A DNA stretch of 17,500 nt from Penaeus vannamei (GCF_042767895.1 NC_091559.1:8668134-8685633), one strand, 5' to 3'; counted from the stretch's first letter, positions 1-11,344 are shown. Program-made: numbers and translations. Notes: a model not told the origin generated them from the letters alone.

Positions 1-250
1 TGCGAATGTGGGAATGCGCACTGGGCATTCTGAATGTGATTGGCGTTAATCAAATTAATTGTGGACACTGCAGTAGGAATAGGTGATATCCATAACAAAA
101 CAGGGCATCCCACCAATCTTCTGTTCATTAAGGAGCAACAGGCATCCTCTAACATCTCGGTTCGGATGCCGCTCGGAGGGTCATCCTCTGACGTGGAGGC
201 TGCAATCCAGGTCACTGCAGCATCGTCATCTGTTCCAGAAAGACATGTAG
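1..250 (+). pseudogene. Degraded piggyBac-like transposase C-terminal remnant
   Basis: From position 3 one frame reads a piece containing WECALGILNVIGVN. This resembles the piggyBac-family segment near the C-terminus, where a Trp is followed by a hydrophobic F/M-L-N/D-I-A-x-x-N helix. The reading then shifts frame near 50-65 and continues in another frame to position 264. That second piece includes DIHNKTGHPTN and LLFIKEQQ, which sit where piggyBac proteins have a basic stretch followed by F-L-K-E-L. The DDD catalytic core would lie upstream, outside the window. The piece ends just before an A10 run. The similarity is short and judged by eye, so another transposase or host exon is possible. 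With a frameshift and no start codon it is not functional here. Confidence 0.38.
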
Positions 251-262
251 ACAAAAATTCTT

Positions 263-272
263 AAAAAAAAAA
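263..272 (-). terminator. Pol III terminator (T10) of the tRNA-Val-like gene
   Basis: The plus-strand A10 run gives ten T in the RNA sense of the minus-strand tRNA-like gene at 284-354, starting about 11 nt past its 3' end. Four or more T is the normal Pol III stop signal. Confidence 0.55.
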
Positions 273-283
273 GACAGCAATTG

Positions 284-354
284 GTTTCGCTCGGGATCGA
301 ACCGAGGACCTTGCGCGTGTGAAGCACACGTGGTAACCACTACACCACAGAAAC
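284..354 (-). tRNA. tRNA-Val (CAC)-like gene, slightly defective
   Basis: Read on the minus strand from 354 this has a valine tRNA body. The A box reads TGGTGTAGTGGTTA. The anticodon stem TGTGC/GCGCA encloses the loop TTCACAC, which gives anticodon CAC with U33 present. The T stem CTCGG/CCGAG encloses TTCGATC and forms a good B box. The 5' acceptor strand GTTTCTG meets CGAAAC, so one base is missing from the 3' strand and the acceptor stem carries a bulge. A run of ten T on the transcribed strand (plus-strand A 263-272) follows within about 11 nt and would serve as a Pol III terminator. It could be a weakly functional tRNA gene or a young tRNA pseudogene; the internal promoter looks intact. 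Confidence 0.6.
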
Positions 355-922
355 AATAAATTATCAGATGCATCATTGTTTAATATTGCATTGCAAATAG
401 TGGTTGAGAGAGTAAAAAAATAACAATAATGAAAACAAATAAAGGATGTGAGAATAAGAGGATAAAGAAAGAAATAGTGTATCCACACTTTCAAAGATTC
501 ATGTGTGTAAACAAACACGTATATACAAATGTATATGAACAATGTGTGCTCCTATATAGGTGTTTGTGTTTGTATGTGTGTTCACATATGTATATATACA
601 TAGTTTGAATATATATTCATGTGTGTATATAGATATCTATATGTATGTGAATATAGTGTGTATATGTGAATATAGAAATATATACTTATATTGAACCCAC
701 ACACGCACACCATTCTCTCTCTTCTTTTTATTTTCTCTCGGTAGCCTCCCCCGCTCTCTTTCTCTTCATTTTTCACTCTCGCTCTCTGTCTCCCTGTATC
801 CTCTCTCTCTTGTTTTTTATTTCCCTGTCATTCTCTCCCCACGCGCTCTCTCCCTTTGCCTCTCTCTTATTAACCAGTAATTCCATCAGAACATATAAAA
901 AGGAACATCGCTCATCTGTATC
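355..922. repeat. Spacer between the two tRNA-Val-like genes; TG/TA-rich then CT-rich
   Basis: No gene is seen. Positions about 500-700 are an impure TG/TA/CA stretch with several ATATAT and GTGTAT runs. Positions about 712-870 are strongly pyrimidine-rich on the plus strand (CTCTCTCTT type, with few A or G). Open frames here are low-complexity and also run through the neighbouring tRNA-like sequence, so they were not called. Confidence 0.6.
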
Positions 923-995
923 GTCTCCAGAGTGTAGTGGTTCTCACGTGCGCTTCACACGCGCAAGGTCATCGGTTCGATCCCGAGCCGAGACA
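923..995 (+). pseudogene. tRNA-Val (CAC)-like sequence, probably a pseudogene
   Basis: This 73-nt sequence matches the tRNA-Val-like gene at 284-354 through most of its body. It shares the A-box region GTGTAGTGGTT, the anticodon arm TGCGC/GCGCA around TTCACAC (anticodon CAC), and the T loop TTCGATC. Defects are two unpaired bases at the inner end of the acceptor stem (GTCTCCA against CCGAGAC), G instead of the near-invariant U at position 8, and one mismatch in the T stem. No T4 run follows closely. The 5' ends of the two Val-like copies face each other 568 bp apart. The accumulated mismatches favour a pseudogene or retroposed copy. Confidence 0.55.
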
Positions 996-1734
996 ATTAA
1001 ATTATATATCTTTATTTGTAAAAATGAAAAAAATCTACTATTTACCGGTTTTAAGTATTCATACCTGGTATCTAACAATGATTTTCTTTGGCATGCTTTG
1101 TTAATTGCTATAAATAGATTAATAATATGATGCGCCAAAACGTGGCTTCTTTCCCTCCAGTAAATGATCAGCTGATCAGCTGTTTCACTCACCGTTGCTG
1201 GCTGACATTTTTTTTTTTTTTTTTTGTAACTGATGTTATCTTTAAATCCTTTTTTATGAATAGCAAATACGTAATTACCAATACAACGAATTGCCATACA
1301 CTGAATCGTCTCAATCTATGAGCGGGAAAGTCGTGTCATTTTCCAGAAAAGCTTTCGCTCGAGATGACACGAAGGCAAAGGCGATGGTGCCGAGACGATG
1401 GCACTTCAACCGCTTTGGACGAAAGGCTTGTCAGTGCCTCATTTATTCAGGCGCCTACCCAACTTACAGAGATTAAATGGGATAGAATATAGATAGAAAT
1501 TGCAACAATAATATCGAAAACAAAGCCAGCCAGGAAACAGATAATTGAATTAAAACAATAAAAAAACTGTTCTTCATCGTAGATTTTCGAATCATCCAAA
1601 ATTTGAGAGAAAAATGCTCAGAGCTCAAAACGGATTATTCTGGAAAGGTTCGCCAAAATGCAGCTTTTATCATCCCTGCAACCAAGTTCAATGCCATCGC
1701 ATTATTGTCACGTGATAAGTAACAAACGCAACAA
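996..1734. other. Non-repetitive AT-rich region without a recognisable gene
   Basis: It contains overlapping 14-bp palindromes (TGATCAGCTGATCA at 1165-1178 and CAGCTGATCAGCTG at 1169-1182), a T run near 1208-1225, and a 9-bp inverted repeat (1331-1339 with 1364-1372). Positions 1321-1460 are noticeably richer in G+C than their surroundings. A 61-codon frame (1291-1476) matches no family I recognise and shows no start or splice context. Confidence 0.5.
1331..1372. repeat. Inverted repeat, 9-bp arms
   Basis: TCGTGTCAT at 1331-1339 is the exact complement of ATGACACGA at 1364-1372, with a 24-nt loop. It lies in a small island richer in G+C than its surroundings. Confidence 0.5.
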
Positions 1735-2330
1735 CAATAGTGATAATGAAAATAATAATTAGTCGTAGTGAAAATAACAGTAAGGGCAATAATAATGATA
1801 GCAATAATGATCATAAAGATTATAATCATATTTTTCACAAGAAAAACAATAATAATGATAATAAAATAGAAATGATAGGGATGATAACAGTATTGATAAT
1901 AATGATAACAGTAATAATAAGAATAAAAATGATAATGATGATGATGATGATAATGAAAAGAGTAATAATGATGATAATAATGATACTAATACTAATGATA
2001 CTAATAATACTATTATTGATAATGATGAAAAAAGATAATGATGACAGCAATCATAGTAATGATCATAGTGATAATAATAACAATAGTAGTAATAATGATA
2101 ATGATAACAATAATAATGATACTAATAAGAAGAGATAATTTTCATAACGATGAAAAGAATGAAATAATATGCGTGACAGCATTTACATTCATGTAAACAT
2201 ACACATACACATGTATAAAATTAATAACGATAAGAATAATAAAAACAACACAATTGTGATAATGATAACAATAAAGATGATAATGATAATTACAACAACA
2301 GTAGTAGTAATAGTAATAATTATAATAATG

Positions 2331-2364
<34 letters not shown>

Positions 2365-2462
2365 TAATAATAATTCTATGCATACAGTGAAAATGAACAA
2401 TGATGATGGTAATGACAATGATAATGGCAATGATGATGGTGTAATGATAATAATGGGAAAAA
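1735..2462. repeat. Imperfect triplet microsatellite (ATAATG/ATAATA type)
   Basis: The plus strand is built largely of AAT, GAT, AAC and AGT triplets. It is interrupted at 2165-2220 by a short piece with CATGTA and CACATA motifs. The long open frames of Asn/Asp/Ile/Met on both strands are products of this repeat. Confidence 0.9.
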
Positions 2463-2468
2463 AAAATC

Positions 2469-3591
2469 TTGCATAATAGAAATATTAAAGCATTTCATGC
2501 AGAGTTCATACAAAACCTGAAGAAAAGGCTGTGGGAACGGCTTAAGCCACTTAGGACACTTGTCGGCAAAAACCATGGTATTAATGTCAATATTGCTAGA
2601 CTCTTTTACCTGTCATACATACGGTCGGTCATAGATTATCATGCATTGCACCTAGTATTATACAAGGAATCAGTGTTGGCTAGTTTAGAAATTGTACAAA
2701 ATGAGGCCATGAGGCTTATTCTTGGTGCCCCTAAGACAACGAGGATTGTGAATATGAGATCAGAACTTAATTTCCCGTCTGTCTATGAAAGAATATTAGA
2801 CATAAACACCACATTTAGCGTCAAAGCAATAAGAGAACCCCTCTATTGTACAGAGTTCCAAAGACAACTAAAACATAGAATAGTGGACCTAACTTTGAAT
2901 GGCAACATCGATTCAAATTCAAATCCATGGCAACAAGTGACATGTAAGCACTTGTCTCAGCTGAACATATCCATAACTAAGACTGGACGTTCTGCTCAAC
3001 CGTGGAAAATGTCGGACCTAAGTGTATTTTATATGACTGCCCCCCAAAAAGACTTAAGACTGCTGTACTTAAGCATTACTTTAGCAATTATCAGTGAGCA
3101 CCTTGAAACTATGCCCAATACGTATGAATGCTACACTGATGGATCCTTGCAGTCTGGGTGTAGAGCAGGATGCGCTTTTGTCGTATATAAAAATATTTTG
3201 CAGCACCAGGATTGTAGGCGGGTTCATGACTGGGCTAGCAGTACGCAAACTGAGTTGGCAGGAATGCTCATAGCCACCGAATTTTTATTAAGTCAAGGCT
3301 CAGGGGTAATTTTCTGCGACTCACAGAGTGCTCTCCAGGCATTGAACACACTAGACAAAGGTGCAGGAAATATTGCAAATGACATAAGGATAAATGTGTA
3401 AAGAACGAGGCCATGATATACGTTTTGTGTGGATACCATCGCATGTTGGAATCCCCAGGCATGATCATGCCTAGCAAAATCAGCATGTGACAAGCAAAGT
3501 GTGGATATAGATCTTGGAGTACCTCTTGCTAGGATTTCACACATAATTAAAACTTCCTTCAAAGATGACTTGTCTGACTTGCTTAATTCTC
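2469..3591 (+). pseudogene. 5'-truncated non-LTR retrotransposon ORF2 fragment: RT C-terminus plus RNase H
   Basis: An open frame of 310 codons (2469-3401) has no upstream ATG; its first codon is TTG, and it begins at the edge of a microsatellite, so the element is 5'-truncated. Residues about 40-110 resemble the region after the RT palm in Jockey/I-superfamily LINEs (ARLFYLSYIRSVIDY, then SLEIVQNEAMRLILGAP). Residues 221-290 are an RNase H domain with its first three acidic residues: D224 in YTDGS, E262 in TELAG and D284 in CDSQSAL. A one-base insertion near 3399 breaks the frame. The next frame carries the following RNase H motif, WIPSHVGIP (about 3430-3456). A stop at 3472-3474 replaces the fourth catalytic Asp, and the coding sense returns to the first frame (LAKSACDKQSVD onward) up to about 3591. 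There the sequence meets an AT tract. The fragment is inactive: it has no RT catalytic core, no endonuclease and two frame breaks. Clade assignment beyond the RNase H-bearing I/Jockey-like group is uncertain. Confidence 0.88.
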
Positions 3592-3603
3592 ATATATATA
3601 TAG

Positions 3604-3646
<43 letters not shown>

Positions 3647-3665
3647 TATAGTATAGATATAGTAT
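3592..3665. repeat. (AT)n tract directly after the LINE fragment
   Basis: Mostly alternating TA from 3594 to 3644, followed by imperfect AGTATA/GATATAG units. It marks the 3' edge of the retrotransposon fragment. Confidence 0.85.
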
Positions 3666-3719
3666 AGATTGGAAAAAAGAAAGAGAGAAAAATAGATACA
3701 GACTCATGATTTGACATTA

Positions 3720-3745
3720 AGATGATAATAATAATAACAATAATG

Positions 3746-3776
<31 letters not shown>

Positions 3777-4370
3777 TAACAGTAATAATGATGGTAATGA
3801 TAATAATAACAACAGCAATAATAATAATGATCATAATAATAATAATAATATTTATGATAATAGTCATAATGATAATAATAATAATAATAATAGTAATAAT
3901 GATAATAACAACAATAATAATGATAATAACAACAACAACAATAACAATAACAATAATAATAACAACAATAACAACAGAAACAACAACAACAAAGATAAAG
4001 TAATAAAGATAATAATGGCAATAATAGTAATAACGATAATGGCAACAAAATTATAACAATGATAATAATGACAAAGATAGTAATAATGATAATAATGATA
4101 ATGATAGTAATAAGGATAATGGCAACAAAATTATAATTATAATAATGATGATGGCGATGATAATAATAATGATAATGCATACTAACTCAAATAACAATAA
4201 TGATAATAAAAATGATAATGGTAATAATAATAATGACAACAACAATAAAGACAGCAACAATAAAGAGCAACAAGAAGTATGATCAACTACAAAAAGGATA
4301 ATAACGATAACATTAACAGTAGTAACAAGGATAACAGTAGTAATAGCAATTTGTAAACTGCCTCGCATGC
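3720..4370. repeat. Imperfect triplet microsatellite (GAT/AAT/AAC), outer part of the left arm
   Basis: The plus strand is composed of AAT, GAT, AAC and AGT triplets, with AAC-rich runs at 3900-3990. From about 3885 the variant order can be matched to the reverse complement of 16440-16770, including landmarks such as GATGGCGATGATAA and GCATACTAACTCAAATAAC. This makes it part of the left arm of the large inverted repeat. Confidence 0.85.
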
Positions 4371-4435
4371 AAAAAAATAAATAAATAAATAAAAATATCT
4401 GACACTGAGAGAGACATAGAGACAGAGCGAGCGAG

Positions 4436-4436
<1 letters not shown>

Positions 4437-4496
<60 letters not shown>
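4437..4496. repeat. (GA)n tract, proximal piece split by a SINE
   Basis: About 30 GA units preceded by GAGCGAGCGAGC. A short AAAT repeat lies just before it, at 4373-4393. Together with 4694-4968 it forms one GA tract interrupted by the element at 4497-4693. Confidence 0.9.
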
Positions 4497-5421
<925 letters not shown>

Positions 5422-5475
5422 TAGTAAAATGAGAAAGGTTAAGGTGGTTGACCCTTCACCTTTCCCATTTTACTA
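5422..5475. repeat. Hairpin / palindrome at the block boundary (left arm)
   Basis: TAGTAAAATGAGAAAGG at the left pairs with CCTTTCCCATTTTACTA at the right, giving a stem of about 23 bp with two mismatches and a short loop. It is the counterpart of the hairpin at 15834-15887. Confidence 0.8.
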
Positions 5476-5745
5476 TTATCACTTTTATTATTATTGCTTT
5501 TACCATTATTATCACTATTATTATCATACTTATTATCATTTTTGTCGTTATTATTATTACCGTTATCACGGTCGTTGTTGTTTTATTATCATTAGTTTTA
5601 CTATCATTATCATCAGCATCATTACTATTATTATCATTATTATCATAATTTTCATTATCATTTCTACAATTATTATCTTTATTAGTGACATTGTTTTTAT
5701 TATTATTATCATTATTGTTATGATTATTATTATCATGTCAGTTGT
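5476..5745. repeat. Imperfect triplet microsatellite (ATT/ATC/ACT)
   Basis: The T-rich strand is on top: it reads as the reverse complement of the AAT/GAT-type tract. It corresponds to 15580-15833 in the right arm. Confidence 0.85.
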
Positions 5746-5871
5746 TCTATTTTTTTCTCTTTCTGTTTTCTAATCCATTTATACATCTTTTATATCTTCT
5801 TTGTTTTATCTTTTAGCCTTATCAATGATTAATTAACAGTATATAATCAAAGAGAAAAAAATAATATAAAA
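5746..5871. other. Short unique spacer upstream of the iMet-like gene's 3' side
   Basis: No gene was seen. It is matched at 15433-15560 in reverse orientation with scattered substitutions. Confidence 0.6.
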
Positions 5872-5937
5872 CGCAGAGTTTCGATCCACGGTCCTCCGGG
5901 TTATGAGCCCGGCGCGCTTCCACTGCGCCACCCTGCT
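5872..5937 (-). tRNA. Initiator tRNA-Met (CAT)-like gene lacking the 3' half of the T arm (left copy)
   Basis: Read from 5937, the acceptor is AGCAGGG, the D arm GCGC/GCGC, and a perfect 5-bp anticodon stem CCGGG/CCCGG holds the loop CTCATAA (anticodon CAT, U33 present). This is followed by CGTGG and the T-loop sequence ATCGAAA, which is characteristic of eukaryotic initiator tRNA. The five bases that should close the T stem are missing, and the sequence runs directly into the acceptor 3' strand CTCTGCG, which pairs 6 of 7 with the 5' strand (one wobble). Both internal promoter boxes remain, and TTTT follows immediately. The gene is 66 nt against about 72 for a normal initiator tRNA. The right-arm copy (15367-15432) is identical. 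It is either a tRNA pseudogene or a T-arm-less tRNA-like RNA. Confidence 0.7.
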
Positions 5938-6079
5938 AACTTAAAGTAATTTGAGAAAGATGGACTTATAAAGCAGAAATCATCATAATCATTATTCTTT
6001 AGATTCTCTGCCCTTAGCATCATATTTATTGTTTTATCATCCTTTTTTTTTCACTTTCAATTTTCTGAATATAATTCTA
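5938..6079. other. Unique spacer between the iMet-like gene and the third triplet tract (left arm)
   Basis: No gene. It is matched in reverse at about 15225-15366 (shared landmark GCAGAAATCATCATAATC) with visible substitutions. Confidence 0.6.
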
Positions 6080-6534
6080 TTGTTACTGTCATATGATAAT
6101 TATTATTACTCATATTATTATCCTATTACTGTTATTATTATCATCATTTTTTTCTCTATTATTACTGTTTTCATTATTGCTATTATTGTTATTATTATGA
6201 TCATTTTCAATATCAGTATCATTATCCTTGTGAACATCATCATTATAATTATTATTACTATTCTTTTTATTATCATTATTATTACTATCATTTTCATCAG
6301 TATTATTATCATCATTATCATTACTACTATCGTTGCTATTAGTATCATAATTAATTTCTTCATTATTATCTTTATCGTCATTATCATTATCATGATTAAA
6401 ATCATCATTGTTATTATTATCATCATGATGGTCATTATTAGTATAATCATTATCTATTGTTATCATTATTATCATTATCATTGGCATTATTTTCATCATT
6501 ATTATTATCATTATCATTATTTTCATTAGTTTCA
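6080..6534. repeat. Imperfect triplet microsatellite (ATT/ATC), left arm
   Basis: T-rich strand on top, with ATTATC, ATT and ACT variants. It corresponds to 14640-15200 in reverse; the right arm has about 180 bp more repeat here. Confidence 0.85.
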
Positions 6535-7110
6535 TATAGGCCTTTTATGTAACCTTGTTACTTGCTCTATATATTTCTTCTTTGTCTTTTCTTTCCCTTT
6601 TCATCTTTTACGCATTTGACTTTGTCATCTTTATCTTAGTTTCTTACGCCTTTGATTCTTACCTGCGGAGATGCTGTATTTTTTGTTTTAATATGAGATT
6701 TGAATGTTATTTGATCGCGGCTGATTGGGGAAAGAAATTACGAGAAGCTGTTTATAGCCAGGAATTAGCAGAAATATCAGATAGATGATAACGGAAAAAA
6801 TGTCAGAGAGACAAAAAGGAAGAGAAAAGAAAACAAAACAAAAATAATGAACAAAAGGGGTTAAAAACTGGGAGAGATTAGAAGGAATAAACAGAGAAAA
6901 TGGAAAACAAGAATGTAATTAAGAAATAAGAAAAGGGCAAGACCATCAGAAGGTGAGTGATTAAGAAAGGAAGAAAGGAGAGAGGAAGAGCGAAGAAAAG
7001 CATTTAAAGAGAGATTTCTCTTTTCTCTTTTTCTTATCTATTTTTTCCTTTTATTAACGAAGACTTTTCAACACTTCCCTTCTCGCGGTCCGAGATGGGC
7101 AGCGCAGAGG
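6535..7110 (+). repeat. M module, copy A
   Basis: First of four copies of a conserved non-microsatellite module. It starts CATATAGGCC next to a triplet tract and ends GGGCAGCGCAGAGGATC next to another. Relative to copies B, C and D it lacks about 165 bp after 6762; the missing segment is bounded by AGG in copy B, so a microhomology deletion is likely. It retains the segment 6809-6933 that B lacks. A short frame across the core (ending at 6788) is not convincing as a gene, because copy C is broken in it. No transposase, tRNA head or terminal repeat was recognised. Confidence 0.75.
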
Positions 7111-7282
7111 ATCATTATTATCGTTGTTATTTTTGTTGCTATTATTATCATTATTACCATCATTAAGATTGTGATTATCAATATTATAGTTATCATCATA
7201 ATCATTACTATTTCCATTATCATTATTACTATCATTATTATTATAAATTTATCCTTATCATAATTATTATCATTATTACAAC

Positions 7283-7286
<4 letters not shown>
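7111..7286. repeat. Imperfect ATT/ATC tract downstream of module A
   Basis: T-rich triplet repeat. Variant order resembles 8574-8770 (for example GATTGTGATTATCA and ATTATTATAAATTT in both), showing that modules A and B were duplicated together with their flanking microsatellite. Confidence 0.8.
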
Positions 7287-7740
<454 letters not shown>

Positions 7741-7940
7741 ATACAGTTTTAATATAACAACATTGTTTTTATATATTTTTTTACCATAGTCATTTTCATT
7801 ATTAATATTCTTATCTTTATAATCATCATCATCGACGTTATTATCAACTTCATCATTATTATTATCTTCATTCTTAATTATTATTATTATCATTGGCATC
7901 ATTTTCATCATTACTATTATTATCATTATTTTCACTATTT
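7741..7940. repeat. Tandem-duplicated spacer plus triplet repeat before module B
   Basis: The sequence from about 7725 (landmark AATATAACAACATTG) recurs after module B at about 8945-9095 with scattered changes, marking the tandem duplication unit. Confidence 0.75.
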
Positions 7941-8573
7941 TCATATAGGCCTCTTATGTACCCTTGTTACTTTCTTTTCACATTTCTTCTTTGTCTTTTC
8001 TTTTCCTTTTTCATATTTGCGCATTTTACTTTGTTGCTTTTATCATAGTTTCTTACGCCTCTGATTCTTACCTTCGGCGATGCTGTATTTTTTGTTTTAT
8101 TATAAAATTTGAAGAAATTTGAATCTTATTTGATCGCGACTGATTGGGGAAAGAAATTACGAGAAGCTGTTTATAGTCCAGGTATTAATAGACAGAGAGA
8201 AAGAGGGGGAAATAACGAAGAAAACAAGACAAAAACAGATATACAGTATAGGCCGATGTGAAAAGGAAAAAGGAAGGGAAACGAGAATTCAGAGATTATC
8301 GGTCAATGCAGGAAATCAGAGAGAAAATGGGGAAACGGGGAAAGAGGAATTAGCAGAAATGTCAAATAGATGATAAGGGAAAATGTCAGAAGGGCAAGAC
8401 CATCAGAAGGCGAGTGATTAAGAAAGGAAGAAAGGAAAGAGGAAGAGCGAAGAAAAACATTTAAAGAGAGATTTCCCTTTTCTCTTTTTCTTATCTATTT
8501 TTTTCCTTTTATTAACGAAGACTTTTCAACACTTCCCTTCTCGCGGTCCGAGATGGGCAGCGCAGAGGATCAT
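7941..8573 (+). repeat. M module, copy B
   Basis: Tandem partner of copy A, offset by about 1.41-1.46 kb depending on the landmark. It keeps the 165-bp segment lost from A (8183-8347) but lacks about 125 bp at 8390/8391 that A has at 6809-6933. Its last 120 bp (CTTTTCAACACTTCCC to GCGCAGAGGATC) are nearly identical to those of A. Confidence 0.75.
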
Positions 8574-8960
<387 letters not shown>

Positions 8961-9395
8961 ATACAATTTTCATATAACAACATTGCTTTTATATAGTTTT
9001 TACCATAATCATTATCAGTATGAATATTCTTATCTTTATCATCATCATCATCGTTATTATTATGAACTTCATCATTATCATTATCTTCATTCTTATCATC
9101 ATTTTGATTTTTGTTTTTATTATTCTTATTGTTGCTGTTAATCCTATTTTTGTTATTATAATTAATATGATCATCCTCTTTATTATCATTATTATTATCA
9201 TTATAATTTTTTTATTATCATCTTCATTATTATTATTATTATCATTAGTAGTAGTACTAGTAGTCATTATTATTGTTATTATCATCATAATTTTATCATT
9301 CTTACCATTATTATTATTATCATTGTTATTATTATTAATATTATTATTAACATCATTACTCTATCATTATTGTTATCATGAAGCATATGATATCT
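8961..9395. repeat. Third partial tandem unit running into imperfect ATT/ATC repeat
   Basis: The first 150 bp repeat the spacer at 7741-7890. After about 9110 the match to the tandem unit fades into T-rich triplet repeats with a GTAGTAGTACTAGTAG piece near 9247. Confidence 0.7.
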
Positions 9396-9415
9396 AAAGT
9401 TGTCAGGGAGTGAGG

Positions 9416-9582
<167 letters not shown>

Positions 9583-9583
9583 G

Positions 9584-9584
<1 letters not shown>

Positions 9585-9681
<97 letters not shown>
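9585..9681. repeat. (GATA)n array, about 24 units
   Basis: 97 bp of uninterrupted GATA, flanked on both sides by GA repeats. Confidence 0.95.
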
Positions 9682-9682
<1 letters not shown>

Positions 9683-9918
9683 GAGAGAGAAAGAATGATA
9701 AACCCTGTATTTCAAACAAAACTGAGTAGAGAAAAGAGAAAACGGAATGAAGGATTTAAATAAAGCGAATGAAGAACAGCAATCATCGTAGAAGATTAAC
9801 AAAGCCTTCCTTTCCTAATCCAAGTCTTCTCATTGGCTTGCGTTCAGCCAATCAGCGCTCGCGACAAAGGCCCAACTGAAGCCTGAGAAAAATCATTCTG
9901 AAACATTTACGTATGAAA
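9682..9918. other. Unique island with paired inverted CCAAT boxes
   Basis: Non-repetitive between a GATA array and a triplet tract. At 9832-9852, ATTGGCT and AGCCAAT form a perfect 7-bp inverted repeat around TGCGTTC, and the second box reads CCAATCAGCG, a good NF-Y-type CCAAT box. It is followed by GC-rich GCGCTCGCGAC. No TATA box, coding start or conserved transcript was seen downstream, only a microsatellite. Confidence 0.4.
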
Positions 9919-10690
9919 TCATAATGAAATGATGATGATAATAGAGATAATGATATTGATAATCACAACGATAATGATAATAGTAATGATAATAATAATA
10001 ATATAAACAAAAAGAATAATAATAGCAATGATGATAATGATAACGATAATGATAATAATGATGATGTTAATAACGATGATGATAATGGTGATGCTAACAA
10101 TAATGATGATGACAATAATAATGATAATGATAACGACAACAAGAAAGCAATAATGATAATAACAGTGATAATGATAATGATGATAATGATAACAGTAAAA
10201 ACAATAATGATAATAACAGTGATAATGATAATGATGATAATGATAATAGTAAAAACAATAATGATAATAACAAAATATTAATGATGATAATAGTAAAAAC
10301 AATAATGATAATAACAAAATATTAATGGTGATAATAACCAAAATAATAATGATAATGAAAACGATAACAATAATAATAATGATAACATTTATAAAAAACA
10401 ATGATGATAATAACGATAATGATGATAACAATGATAGTAATAATAATAATAATAGGAATAATAATAACAATGGTAATTATAATGATAATAATAATGGTGA
10501 TAATGATAATGATAATAATAATGGTGATAATGATAATGATAATGGTATTGATGATAATGATGATAATAAAGATAATGATAAAAATGATAATGATAATAAT
10601 AACAACAGTAACAATAATGATAACAGTAAAGATAATGATGGAAAAAAATAAAATTATGGTGTTTATGATAACGATAATAATAACGATAAT
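9919..10690. repeat. Imperfect triplet microsatellite (AAT/GAT/AAC/AGT)
   Basis: About 770 bp with the A-rich strand on top. Within it an approximately 60-bp unit (AAAACAATAATGATAATAAC) is repeated between 10135 and 10320. Confidence 0.9.
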
Positions 10691-10715
10691 GGAATAATAG
10701 GAATGATAATAACAA

Positions 10716-10803
10716 TTTGCACACGGCCCGCACGCACTCACATAAGCACAATCACATACACACCTAAATACATAACGGGGGAAATTATATTGTAACCGGG
10801 GGG
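10716..10803 (-). repeat. Copy of a dispersed repeat (GGTTGCAAT...CCCC family), reverse orientation
   Basis: On the minus strand it reads CCGGTTACAATATAATTTCC, then CCCGTTATGTATTTAGGTG and GTGCGTGCGGGCCGTGTGCA. The first half matches 11505-11545 and 12924-12960; the second half matches 12155-12176. It abuts a G10 run (10798-10807). Confidence 0.6.
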
Positions 10804-11003
10804 GGGGTCGTTCTTTTTTTTGTTTTCTTCTTTCTTTTATTTTTTCCGGACGGACGCATTCCATGTCTTTCAGACTGGCATTCCTCTTTTACACTTTTCA
10901 TCATTATTATGCTAGTGTTTATTAAGATCACCACCCATTATTATCACCACTATTGTCGAATCATCTTTGTCATATAATCATCCTTGGTTACGTATCATCT
11001 CAA

Positions 11004-11004
<1 letters not shown>
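10804..11004. other. Unique spacer, nothing recognised
   Basis: A T/C-rich stretch after a G run, then ordinary AT-rich sequence with CAC/ATT triplets. No gene, tRNA or mobile-element signal. Confidence 0.5.

Positions 11005-11046
<42 letters not shown>
11005..11046. repeat. (CA)21
   Basis: 42 bp of uninterrupted CA units ending immediately before the first 25-bp direct repeat. Confidence 0.95.
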
Positions 11047-11049
<3 letters not shown>

Positions 11050-11330
11050 TGCATAAATACCTCTCCCAACCTGTGATAATTACTACCATTATCATTATCA
11101 TTATTTTTTATTATTATTATTATCATTATTAATTTGATTTCTATCATTATTATCATCATTATCGTTTTCATTACTTTTATCATCATTGCTGTCATTATTA
11201 TTGCTATTGTTATTTTTATTATTAACATCATAAATATTATCATTATTCCCCATATTCACACAAATGCGTAGCAGGGGAAAAGATATTGCAACCAAGGGGC
11301 ATAAATGTTGCATAAAAACCTCTCCCAACC
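11047..11330. repeat. 25-bp direct repeat pair flanking a microsatellite
   Basis: TGTTGCATAAATACCTCTCC at 11047 onward (25 bp to 11071) recurs at 11306-11330 with one mismatch, 259 bp apart. Between them lie an ATT/ATC tract (11080-11250) and a minus-strand copy of the GGTTGCAAT repeat family (11255-11300). Confidence 0.75.
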
Positions 11331-11344
11331 CTTTCCTGTTGCCC

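Noticed and set aside
666..1130. 154-codon frame across the CT-rich region and second tRNA-Val-like sequence
   Set aside because: It is pyrimidine-tract translation joined to tRNA-like DNA; no start context or domain.
1291..1476. 61-codon frame ending TYRD
   Set aside because: No family resemblance, no splice or start context, and it overlaps a hairpin-bearing island; not enough to call a gene.
9585..9681. CRISPR-like or telomere-like array
   Set aside because: It is a simple GATA microsatellite with no spacers; no telomeric repeat units occur in the window.
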